Shown: positions 34,860-40,977 of the stretch, piece after piece
Position numbering within the stretch: the first letter of the stretch is position 1
How the letters are laid out: each line of letters begins with the position of its first letter
Source: Helicobacteraceae bacterium
Lineage (GTDB): Bacteria; Campylobacterota; Campylobacteria; Campylobacterales; Sulfurimonadaceae
Length of the DNA: 40,977 nucleotides
Reading direction: 5' to 3'
Assembly (NCBI GenBank): GCA_027063225.1
Contig: JAMOSG010000024.1
Coordinates: 1 to 40,977, forward strand
The notes under the pieces: generated by a model
Told to the model about the DNA's origin: nothing
The model's input: only the letters and a program-made list of their open reading frames with translations
The model's database searches: none
Translations under genes and position numbers: made by a program

Positions 34860-35210
34860 ATGAGACACCGTCATGGATATCGTAAACTAGGTCGTACAAG
34901 TGCACATAGAAAAGCACTTTTAATGAACCTTAGTATTTCGTTAATTGAACATGGTAAAATTGAAACTACTGCAATGAAAGCTAAAGAGTTACGTTCTTTC
35001 ATTGAAAAACTTATCACTACTGCTGGTAAAGGTGATTCTAATGCTCATAGAGCTGTATTTGCAGTACTTCGTAGTAAAGAAGCTACTAAGAAATTAGTAA
35101 ACGAAATTGCGCCAAGATATGTTGAGCGTAATGGTGGTTATACAAGAATCGTTAAAACTCGTATTCGCCGTGGTGATGCTACACCAATGGCATTTATTGA
35201 ATTAGTATAA
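34860..35210 (+). CDS. rplQ: 50S ribosomal protein L17
   Basis: L17 lies at the tunnel exit. The 116-residue protein begins [20 protein letters not shown] and has the [23 protein letters not shown] end in parts. GAGGAATTGAT precedes the ATG. It is the usual last gene of the alpha operon. Confidence 0.98.
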   Translation: MRHRHGYRKLGRTSAHRKALLMNLSISLIEHGKIETTAMKAKELRSFIEKLITTAGKGDSNAHRAVFAVLRSKEATKKLVNEIAPRYVERNGGYTRIVKTRIRRGDATPMAFIELV

Positions 35211-35224
35211 TTCTTTAAACCACT

Positions 35225-35245
35225 TTTTTGGGCTTTGCCCAAAAA
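35225..35245. terminator. Hairpin after rplQ (possible terminator)
   Basis: TTTTTGGGC (35225-35233) and GCCCAAAAA (35237-35245) make a 9-bp stem with loop TTT, 14 bp after the rplQ stop. No T tract follows on the plus strand, so it may act as a weak terminator or mRNA end stabiliser. Confidence 0.4.
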
Positions 35246-35293
35246 TCCCCCACTATAACTTCCCAATTCTAAATTACTTTAAGGTTAAAATAG

Positions 35294-36421
35294 ATGAGTA
35301 CTTTCGCATTTGGAAATTATAAAACTTCGTTAGTGAACAACAACCACATATTTGCTATACAAGAAGCACTGCAAAGTGGTATTACTACTTTTTACACAAC
35401 TCCACACAATATGGGATACTTAGCACAAGAGGCTTTAGCTACTGTTTTACAAACAACAGATGAAGAGGTAGAGATTGCTCTTGAACTTGAATTTGATGTT
35501 AAAGAGGATAACCTTGAACAACTTTTTGAGAACTCTTTAGAAAATCTTCAACAAAAGAAGATTACAACACTCTTTTTAAAAAATCCAGAAGCAGAATTTT
35601 GGGGTGATTTAACACAAGAGGATAGAGAAGAGAAGATAGAGGAAGTCTATAAAAAGATTATTGGTGCTTTTTTATTTTTTGAGAAAGAGGTGCAGCAAGG
35701 TAGAATTGCAAAATATGGTATTGCATCTGATTCTTTTGCACATCCTAAAGATTTTTTATTTCATCTTCCATATGAAGATTTAATTACAATGGCAAAAAAT
35801 GCTGCTATTGAGATAGGTAATAAAGAGCATAGTTTGAGTGCTATAAAACTTCCAATCAATATTGTAAACCAAGAGGGATTAGAGTGTGCTGCTTGGGGGA
35901 AAAAGAATAATTTAGAGGTTGTTGTATCTTCACCACTTCAAGCAACGACAAAAGATGGTGTTTTTCGTCTAGCTACATATGATGAACCAAGAGAGTATTA
36001 CTATTATCTCAATGAGCTTTTAGAGATTTGTGAAAATGATACACTTGAGCCTTTGTATAACCTTATAGAAAATCTTGATACGAAAAAACATAAATATAGC
36101 TGGATTGGAGAGTATGAAGTTTTTTTAACTTCAGAAGTTTTACCTTATATTAAACAAAGTATTGAGAAATTAGAGCCAAAGATTCAAGAGGAACTTTTAG
36201 TTTATATTGAGAAGTTTTTACAAGAGTATAAAGCTATGGTAAAATATGAGTGTTCTTTATCTACAAGAAAGAGACTTGCTGAGTATTTTAGTAATTGTAA
36301 CGCAACAATGCAAGAGTGTGCATTTGAGTTTTTACTTGCACAAGAAAATGTAGATACAATTGTAACCTCTATGCATAAACCAAGTTATGTTGCTGAAGCT
36401 GTAGCATTGCTGAATAATTAG
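35294..36421 (+). CDS. Aldo/keto reductase-like protein lacking the catalytic tetrad
   Basis: The 375-residue protein follows the aldo/keto reductase barrel pattern: an N-terminal AIQEALQSGITTFYTTPHNMG (the AKR helix 1/strand 2 region), IAKYGIASD (about 142-150) and a C-terminal CAFEFLLAQENVDTIVTSMHKPSYVAEAVALL. The AKR tetrad Asp-Tyr-Lys-His is not visible: the Asp and Tyr positions read Tyr and Asn or Met, and the strand-4 His reads Lys. An acidic insert of about 100 residues (240-340) separates the C-terminal part. It may be a non-catalytic binding protein. It precedes nfu-like and murE genes. AAGG lies ten bases before the ATG. Confidence 0.65.
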   Translation: MSTFAFGNYKTSLVNNNHIFAIQEALQSGITTFYTTPHNMGYLAQEALATVLQTTDEEVEIALELEFDVKEDNLEQLFENSLENLQQKKITTLFLKNPEAEFWGDLTQEDREEKIEEVYKKIIGAFLFFEKEVQQGRIAKYGIASDSFAHPKDFLFHLPYEDLITMAKNAAIEIGNKEHSLSAIKLPINIVNQEGLECAAWGKKNNLEVVVSSPLQATTKDGVFRLATYDEPREYYYYLNELLEICENDTLEPLYNLIENLDTKKHKYSWIGEYEVFLTSEVLPYIKQSIEKLEPKIQEELLVYIEKFLQEYKAMVKYECSLSTRKRLAEYFSNCNATMQECAFEFLLAQENVDTIVTSMHKPSYVAEAVALLNN

Positions 36422-36452
36422 CTTGTAGCTTTTATGGGTTATTAAGCGATAT

Positions 36453-36482
36453 TTTCATATTTTATGAAACAAAAATTATAAT
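36453..36482 (+). promoter_or_regulatory. Promoter with inverted repeat upstream of the Nfu gene
   Basis: TTCATA (36454-36459), a 17-nt spacer and TATAAT (36477-36482) form a good sigma-70 promoter. TTTCAT (36453-36458) and ATGAAA (36464-36469) are a perfect 6-bp inverted repeat over the -35 box, which could be an operator. Confidence 0.5.
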
Positions 36483-36500
36483 TAATATAAGGAAATAAAA

Positions 36501-36776
36501 ATGATCCCATTTACTGATGAAGAGTTGATGCAACCTGTAAAGAATGTAATAGATAAAATTCGTCCATCACTTGCACTTGATGGTGGAGATATAGATTTTA
36601 TTACAGTAAAAAACTCAAAAGTATATGTACAACTAAAAGGTGCATGTGTTGGTTGTGCAAGTAGTGGTAATACTCTAAAATATGGGGTTGAACGTCAGCT
36701 TAGAATGGATATTCACCCAGAATTGGTTGTTGTTAATGTTCCTTTTGGTATGGAAAACGATATAGAGAATCTATAA
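36501..36776 (+). CDS. NifU-like C-terminal domain protein (Nfu iron-sulfur carrier)
   Basis: The 91-residue protein is a free-standing Nfu domain with the cluster-binding CxxC at Cys49 and Cys52 (KGACVGCASSGNTLK) and RPSLALDGGDIDFI upstream. Such proteins hold and pass on 4Fe-4S clusters to apo-enzymes in the cytoplasm. AAGGAAATAAAA precedes the ATG. The TPR gene follows after 15 bp, so both, with murE, may form one transcript. Confidence 0.93.
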   Translation: MIPFTDEELMQPVKNVIDKIRPSLALDGGDIDFITVKNSKVYVQLKGACVGCASSGNTLKYGVERQLRMDIHPELVVVNVPFGMENDIENL

Positions 36777-36791
36777 TTAAAAGAGAGAAAA

Positions 36792-37382
36792 ATGGGTAAG
36801 TATAAGACTTTACAAAAAGCAAAAGATAGTTTTTTACAAGCGCAGTATAAAGAGGCGATGGACCTTTTTGCACAAGTGTTACAAGACTATCCAAACTCTC
36901 AAGAGGCTTATAATGGTGTTATACTTTCTGAAATGGCTTTAAGTGGAGATGCAAGTGCTGAAGCTTTATTTGACTATTATGAGATTTTAAAAGAGGAAGA
37001 TCAAGAGAGTGCAGATGCAATTATTGGTGAACTTTTAGAGAGTATGGATAACTCTTTAGAGCAACTAAGTGAGATTTTTACAAAGCCAATTATTGAGCGT
37101 CTTGAGTATGAAGATGGTATTTTATATGAAGATTTTAAAAAGCTTGTAAAACAAGAGGATGATAACTTTAAAGAGATTTTTGAAAATATTATGTTTTCAA
37201 CGAAAGTTATTATCACTAAAAAAGAGGATTTTTTAGACTTTTTAGACCAACTTGTCGAACACGATTTTACAGATATGGCATTTTCATATATAGAGAGTGC
37301 TATTAAAGCATATCCAAACGATAATGTTTTACAAGATTTACTTGAAAAAATTGCAACAAAAGGTGAAGTAGTTGAAAATTGA
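36792..37382 (+). CDS. Tetratricopeptide-repeat protein
   Basis: The 196-residue acidic protein starts with a TPR pair (AKDSFLQAQYKEAMDLFAQVLQ... and YPNSQEAYNGVILSEMAL; residues about 9-45) and ends with another TPR-like helix (AFSYIESAIKAYPNDNVLQDLLEKI). It has no signal peptide or membrane helix, so it is likely a cytoplasmic adaptor. The function is unknown. It overlaps the murE start by 11 bases, which implies translational coupling. Confidence 0.75.
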   Translation: MGKYKTLQKAKDSFLQAQYKEAMDLFAQVLQDYPNSQEAYNGVILSEMALSGDASAEALFDYYEILKEEDQESADAIIGELLESMDNSLEQLSEIFTKPIIERLEYEDGILYEDFKKLVKQEDDNFKEIFENIMFSTKVIITKKEDFLDFLDQLVEHDFTDMAFSYIESAIKAYPNDNVLQDLLEKIATKGEVVEN

Positions 37383-38664
37383 ATTACCAGATCAACCCTA
37401 CAAATATGTAACACAAAACTCACAAGAGTGTGATGAACAAACTGCATTTGTTCTTACTACACAAAATAAAAATTATCTTGATGATGCAAAAGCACACAAT
37501 GCACACTCTATTATTGATGTTAAAAAGATAGCTCCACTCTTTGGGGTAGATAAAATAAAAATTATAGGTATTACAGGGACAAATGGTAAAACAACAACTG
37601 CTAGTGCTATTTACTCTTTTTTACTTGATTTAGGATACAAAGCTGCTATGCAAGGAACGCGTGGTTTTTTTATGAATGATGAAGTGGTTGAGGGAAAATC
37701 TTTAACAACTCCATCTGTACTTGATACTTACAGACATATCTACCAAGCTGTAATGGCTGGATGTGAATATTTTGTAATGGAGGTAAGCTCTCATGCAATT
37801 GTGCAAAAGCGTATAGAGGGATTACCTTTTGAGTTAAAGATTCTTACAAATATTACACAAGACCATTTAGATTACCACAAAACACTTGATGAGTATGTTC
37901 ATGTAAAAAATAGCTTTTTTAGTGATGGTGGAAAAAAACTTATCAACCGTGATGAACCAAAAGCAAAATTTAATTTCTCAAAAGCATATACTTATGGGAT
38001 AGAATCTATTGCAACATACAAACTTATGGCATATTCACTCAATGATGGCTCAAGTGGGATTATTCAAAACTTCCAGCAAGTGGTTCCTTTTACTGCATCG
38101 CTTCATGGTTTTTTTAACCTCTATAACCTTTTAGCTGCAATTGCTGCTGTGCATTTAGTGACAGATAAATCACTTGAAGAGATAGCAGAAGTTGTAGATA
38201 ATTTTGCAGGTGTAAGTGGAAGAATGGAGCAAGTAAGCAAACTTCCAAATGTTATAGTAGATTTTGCTCATACTCCAGATGGGATGCAACAAGTGCTTAA
38301 TGCTCTCAAAGAAAAAGAGCTTTTAGTAGTATTTGGAGCAGGGGGCGATAGAGATAAAATAAAACGTCCACTTATGGGAAAAGTTGCTGCTATGCTTGCT
38401 AAAAAAGTGTATATTACAAGTGATAACCCACGTAATGAAGACCCAGAAGCTATCGCACAAGATATTTTAGATGGGATTGAAGATAGAAGTAATGTTGTTA
38501 TAGAGCTTAACCGTAAAAAAGCAATCCAGATGGCTCTTGATGACCAAGAGGAGAACGAGGTTGTGGTTATTTTAGGTAAGGGTGATGAAGCTTACCAAAT
38601 AATTTACGATAAAAAACTTCCTTTTGATGATAGAGAAGTGGTAAGAGAGCTTTTAGGTTTATAG
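37372..38664 (+). CDS. murE: UDP-N-acetylmuramoyl-tripeptide synthetase MurE
   Basis: MurE adds the third amino acid to the peptidoglycan stem peptide in the cytoplasm. The 430-residue protein has the Mur ligase ATP loop GITGTNGKTTT (66-76), the VSSHAI block, the ITQDHLDYH motif, and DNPRNEDP in the C-terminal domain. DNPR is the signature of meso-diaminopimelate enzymes. The start is TTG at 37372, preceded by AAAGGTGA seven bases upstream. The N-terminal domain is short compared with the E. coli MurE (495). Confidence 0.94.
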   Translation: MKIELPDQPYKYVTQNSQECDEQTAFVLTTQNKNYLDDAKAHNAHSIIDVKKIAPLFGVDKIKIIGITGTNGKTTTASAIYSFLLDLGYKAAMQGTRGFFMNDEVVEGKSLTTPSVLDTYRHIYQAVMAGCEYFVMEVSSHAIVQKRIEGLPFELKILTNITQDHLDYHKTLDEYVHVKNSFFSDGGKKLINRDEPKAKFNFSKAYTYGIESIATYKLMAYSLNDGSSGIIQNFQQVVPFTASLHGFFNLYNLLAAIAAVHLVTDKSLEEIAEVVDNFAGVSGRMEQVSKLPNVIVDFAHTPDGMQQVLNALKEKELLVVFGAGGDRDKIKRPLMGKVAAMLAKKVYITSDNPRNEDPEAIAQDILDGIEDRSNVVIELNRKKAIQMALDDQEENEVVVILGKGDEAYQIIYDKKLPFDDREVVRELLGL

Positions 38665-38677
38665 AACCACTTTTTTT

Positions 38678-39412
38678 ATGCAACAAGTTAAACAAACCTT
38701 CATTATTGGAGATGTGCATGCAGAGTACAAAACACTCTTAGCACTCCTTCAAAAACTTCCAAAAAATGCAAATATTATTTTTGTTGGTGATCTTATAGAT
38801 AGAGGTGCAAACTCTGCAGAGGTTATAGCACTTGTAAGAGAAAAGGGTTATGATGTTGTTTTAGGTAACCATGAAGATATGATGATTCACTATGGCAAGA
38901 GTTTTTTGAAAGGCTATCCAAATACAACAAACCCTAGCTTTTTACACACTTGGTATAACAATGGTGGAGATGCAACACTTTTTTCATATAATCTTTTAAA
39001 GTATGATAAAAAAGAGGGGTTAGTGTGTGTTGAAAATAAAGAGAGATTATTGAGATTTCAAGATGATATTGCATGGCTTGAATCTTTACCACTTTATAAA
39101 AAACTCCCTTATAAAATCAATAACAAACAAGTAGTTATCTCTCACGCATCATGTGCAGATGTATGGCACCATCATAATAATTCAAAGGGTTTTGAAACTT
39201 TTAGAGAGTATGCTCTTTGGAATAGAAAAGACCCAAGCCCTCAAAGTGAGATTTATAATATCTTTGGGCACTCTCCTGTTGAATTTGGTGTAGAAATTCA
39301 AGAACATTTTGCAAATGTAGATATGGGGTGTTACTTAAAAAGATATGGTTACAACCAACTTAGTGCTTTTTGTGTAGAAACACAAGAGGTTGTAAGTGTT
39401 AGTAGGGTATAA
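38678..39412 (+). CDS. Metallophosphatase, serine/threonine protein phosphatase type
   Basis: The 244-residue protein has the calcineurin-like motifs GDVHAE (11-16), GDLIDRG (37-43), GNHED (63-67), plus ISHASC and GHSP further on, which bind the two metal ions. This is the PrpA/PrpB-like bacterial PPP family, dephosphorylating proteins or diadenosine tetraphosphate. No ribosome binding site is visible before the ATG, which lies 13 bp after murE, so translation may depend on upstream ribosomes. Convergent with the thioredoxin gene, seven bases apart. Confidence 0.87.
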   Translation: MQQVKQTFIIGDVHAEYKTLLALLQKLPKNANIIFVGDLIDRGANSAEVIALVREKGYDVVLGNHEDMMIHYGKSFLKGYPNTTNPSFLHTWYNNGGDATLFSYNLLKYDKKEGLVCVENKERLLRFQDDIAWLESLPLYKKLPYKINNKQVVISHASCADVWHHHNNSKGFETFREYALWNRKDPSPQSEIYNIFGHSPVEFGVEIQEHFANVDMGCYLKRYGYNQLSAFCVETQEVVSVSRV

Positions 39413-39419
39413 AGTAAGG

Positions 39420-39740
39420 TTACGACATCATAATAGAGTAAGGTCTCTCAATTTCACGTATCACTTCATCTATACTCATATGGCGAGATTTTCTTAAAAA
39501 CTCCCTTCCATCTAAGAAAATTAAAACAGTTGGAATTGCAAAAACACTATAGTGTGCTGCTATATCTTGTTCTATTGAAGTATCGATACTTACAATTTCA
39601 AATTTATCAAAATTAGATTCTATCGCTTCTAAAAGTTTTGGTTTGAGTGCTTTACATACATTACAAGTTGGTGCTGAAAAGTAAAGCATAACAGCCATAT
39701 TTTCATCAATAATCTTTTGAACATCTGCTAAAGTTTGCAT
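39420..39740 (-). CDS. Thioredoxin-family protein
   Basis: The 106-residue protein has a thioredoxin fold with the active-site CNVC (Cys26, Cys29) in the context FSAPTCNVCK, and the cis-Pro loop FAIPTVLIF. CNVC replaces the usual CGPC, so its redox potential and partners may differ from thioredoxin 1. There is no signal peptide, so it acts in the cytoplasm. AAAGGA (39749-39754) precedes the ATG, with TATAAT boxes at 39763-39773. Confidence 0.88.
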   Translation of the reverse strand: MQTLADVQKIIDENMAVMLYFSAPTCNVCKALKPKLLEAIESNFDKFEIVSIDTSIEQDIAAHYSVFAIPTVLIFLDGREFLRKSRHMSIDEVIREIERPYSIMMS

Positions 39741-39762
39741 AAAGTAAATCCTTTTTTGTGCA

Positions 39763-39775
39763 ATTATATTATAAT
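39763..39775. promoter_or_regulatory. Overlapping divergent -10 boxes of the thioredoxin and AEC transporter genes
   Basis: Minus-strand TATAAT boxes at 39763-39768 and 39768-39773 serve the thioredoxin gene. A plus-strand TATAAT at 39770-39775 serves the transporter. The two cannot be opened independently. Confidence 0.45.
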
Positions 39776-39782
39776 GCCACTT

Positions 39783-40691
39783 ATGAATGCAATAATCTTT
39801 TCAATCCTTAGTGTTTATATTTTTATCGTTATGGGCTATGTTGCCAAAATGAGCTTTAAAGAGCAAATAGATGACAAAACCATAACCCTTTTAAATGTCT
39901 ATTTTTTACAAGTTTTTTTAACATTTTGGGGGCTTTTAGTAAGGCCTGTTGATATCACTTTGCTTTATGCTCCCTCTATCTATTTAGCTATAGTTGCTGT
40001 TACACTGGTTGTTTCACTCTTTTTTGCAAAGGCTTTATTTGAGTCTAAAAAGGAGTACTCTATTGCTACGGTTTCAGCTATTATTGGAAATACTGGAAAT
40101 TTAGGTATCCCCATAAATATAGCTATTTTTGGGGAGGAGTCTATCCCTTACACTACTATTATAAACCTTGTAAATGTATTTGTTGTTTATACAGTTGGTG
40201 TCTTTTTTTATTCACGTGGAAGTTTTTCTACAAAAGAATCTCTTTTAAATATTGTAAAACTTCCAATTTTGTGGGCTGCTATTGTAGCACTTATTTTAAG
40301 TGGATATGGCTATAGACCTTCAGGTGCAGTATTGAACTCTTTAATGATGGGAGCATACGCTTCTATGACAATGCAGCTTTTTTTATTTGGAATATACCTT
40401 TATGGTACAAAAATAAAAGAGCTTAGTAAAAAGTTAGTGAGTTGGGTGTTATTTTTTAAATTTATTGTATTACCTTTACTTACACTCTTTGTGCTTTCTT
40501 TTATAGAGTTAGATGCAATGGTAAAAGGGGTGATTTTTATAGAGCTTATTATGCCACTTGCTGTTGCAAATGTTAATTTAGCATCGCTTTATGATTGTAA
40601 ACCAAAGGTGGTGACTGCACTTGTTTTTTTGAGTTCTTTTCTTTTTTTAGGGATTATTTTTGTAGCGGTGAGGGTTTTAGAGGTGTTGTAA
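39783..40691 (+). CDS. AEC (auxin efflux carrier) family transporter
   Basis: The 302-residue inner-membrane protein has about ten hydrophobic segments in two halves, with the family's IGNTGNLGIPI motif (AIIGNTGNLGIPINIAIFG) near residue 100 and an unwound LIMPLAVANVNLAS segment in the second half. AEC proteins export or take up small organic acids and similar anions. The substrate here is unknown. The ATG at 39783 is chosen because TATAAT ends seven bases before it. ATGs at 39735 and 39774 are in frame, but the first lies inside the thioredoxin gene. Confidence 0.82.
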   Translation: MNAIIFSILSVYIFIVMGYVAKMSFKEQIDDKTITLLNVYFLQVFLTFWGLLVRPVDITLLYAPSIYLAIVAVTLVVSLFFAKALFESKKEYSIATVSAIIGNTGNLGIPINIAIFGEESIPYTTIINLVNVFVVYTVGVFFYSRGSFSTKESLLNIVKLPILWAAIVALILSGYGYRPSGAVLNSLMMGAYASMTMQLFLFGIYLYGTKIKELSKKLVSWVLFFKFIVLPLLTLFVLSFIELDAMVKGVIFIELIMPLAVANVNLASLYDCKPKVVTALVFLSSFLFLGIIFVAVRVLEVL

Positions 40692-40706
40692 AACCTCTAA
40701 AATTTT
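40675..40706 (+). terminator. Intrinsic terminator of the AEC transporter gene
   Basis: TTTTAGAGGT (40675-40684) and ACCTCTAAAA (40693-40702) pair over 10 bp with an 8-nt loop, followed by TTTT. The hairpin contains the transporter stop codon. It faces the end of rny on the other strand. Confidence 0.75.
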
Positions 40707-40977
40707 ATTTCGCAAACTCAATCGTTCGGCTCTCACGAATAACATTTACTTTTATTTCACCTGGATATTGCACACTCTCTTCTATCTCTTGTGCTATCTC
40801 TTTTGCAAGAAGTGCTGCTTCATCATCACTGATGAGTTCTGCATTGACCAGTACTCTTACTTCACGTCCAGCATTAATTGCATAGGCTTGTTTTACACTA
40901 TTGTGTTTAGAGGCAATCTCCTCTATTTGCGTTACACGTTTTAAGAAGCTCTCAAGCACTTCACGTCTAGCACCAGG
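40705..40977 (-). CDS. rny: Ribonuclease Y, C-terminal end (cut by the window edge)
   Basis: RNase Y is a membrane-anchored endoribonuclease that starts mRNA decay. Only the last 90 residues are in the window. The frame is open to the edge (PGARREVLESFLKRV at the start). The end shows the family's C-terminal domain: AYAINAGREVRVLV, EEIQYPG-like EESVQYPGEIKVNVIRESR and EFAK. The HD domain and N-terminal helix lie beyond position 40977. Confidence 0.92.
   Translation of the reverse strand, partial: PGARREVLESFLKRVTQIEEIASKHNSVKQAYAINAGREVRVLVNAELISDDEAALLAKEIAQEIEESVQYPGEIKVNVIRESRTIEFAK

Noticed and set aside
35225-35245. Strong intrinsic terminator after rplQ
   Set aside because: The stem is good, but the bases after it are TCCCCC rather than a T run. 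It is kept only as a weak candidate feature.
37001-37447. 148-codon open frame on the minus strand across the TPR gene and murE start
   Set aside because: It is a shadow of the TPR and murE coding frames: Ser/Lys-rich translation, no ribosome binding site and no family resemblance.
1-40977. CRISPR array, insertion sequence, prophage or toxin-antitoxin pair
   Set aside because: No regularly spaced repeats, transposase or integrase motifs, or paired small genes of that kind were found on either strand.

Overview
The window looks like chromosomal DNA of a Campylobacterota (epsilonproteobacterial) species, most likely Sulfurimonas or a close relative. This is inferred from several signs. The DNA is AT-rich. 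The flagellar genes fliD and fliS carry sigma-28 boxes of the TAAA-N15-GnCGATnn kind. Pseudopilins begin with AFTLIE. There is an RNase Y gene, a Zn-type S14, and kdsB and murE genes for a Gram-negative envelope. I see no insertion sequence, prophage or CRISPR array.

Layout. 1-2213: the 3' end of a tRNA, then fliD, fliS and a small fliT-like gene, with a sigma-28 promoter in front of both fliD and fliS. 2222-3750: an SDR oxidoreductase and kdsB, transcribed divergently. 3786-13782: twelve tightly packed, mostly overlapping type II secretion genes in the order G-H-F-K-L-M-N-C-D-E-I-J, followed by a 677-residue lipoprotein of unknown function. 15856-18100 (minus strand): an AAA-type ATPase, rnhB and an FmdE-family gene. 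18259-28879: the merged S10 and spc ribosomal protein operons, then secY, map and infA. 28905-32103: five genes lie between infA and rpmJ (aroQ-like chorismate mutase, CvfB-like S1 protein, VanY-like peptidase with a Tat-type signal, SPL-like radical SAM protein, all but one on the minus strand); the count of annotated genes there is four. 32305-35210: the alpha operon rpmJ-rpsM-rpsK-rpsD-rpoA-rplQ, with its own promoter and a structured leader. 35294-40691: an AKR-like protein without its catalytic tetrad, an Nfu scaffold, a TPR protein, murE, a metallophosphatase, a thioredoxin and an AEC transporter. The window ends in the 3' end of rny.

Most genes are housekeeping. The parts most worth a second look are mainly non-coding. 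The alpha-operon leader combines an intrinsic-terminator-like hairpin with a competing 12-bp long-range helix that ends just before the rpmJ ribosome binding site. The S10 leader has a small hairpin inside a possible helix that covers the ribosome binding site. Several genes have a -10 box 6-7 nt from the start codon and no ribosome binding site, which suggests leaderless mRNAs. Among proteins, the large lipoprotein directly behind the secretion operon is the best candidate for something undescribed, possibly a substrate of the system. No intergenic stretch exceeds 300 bases.
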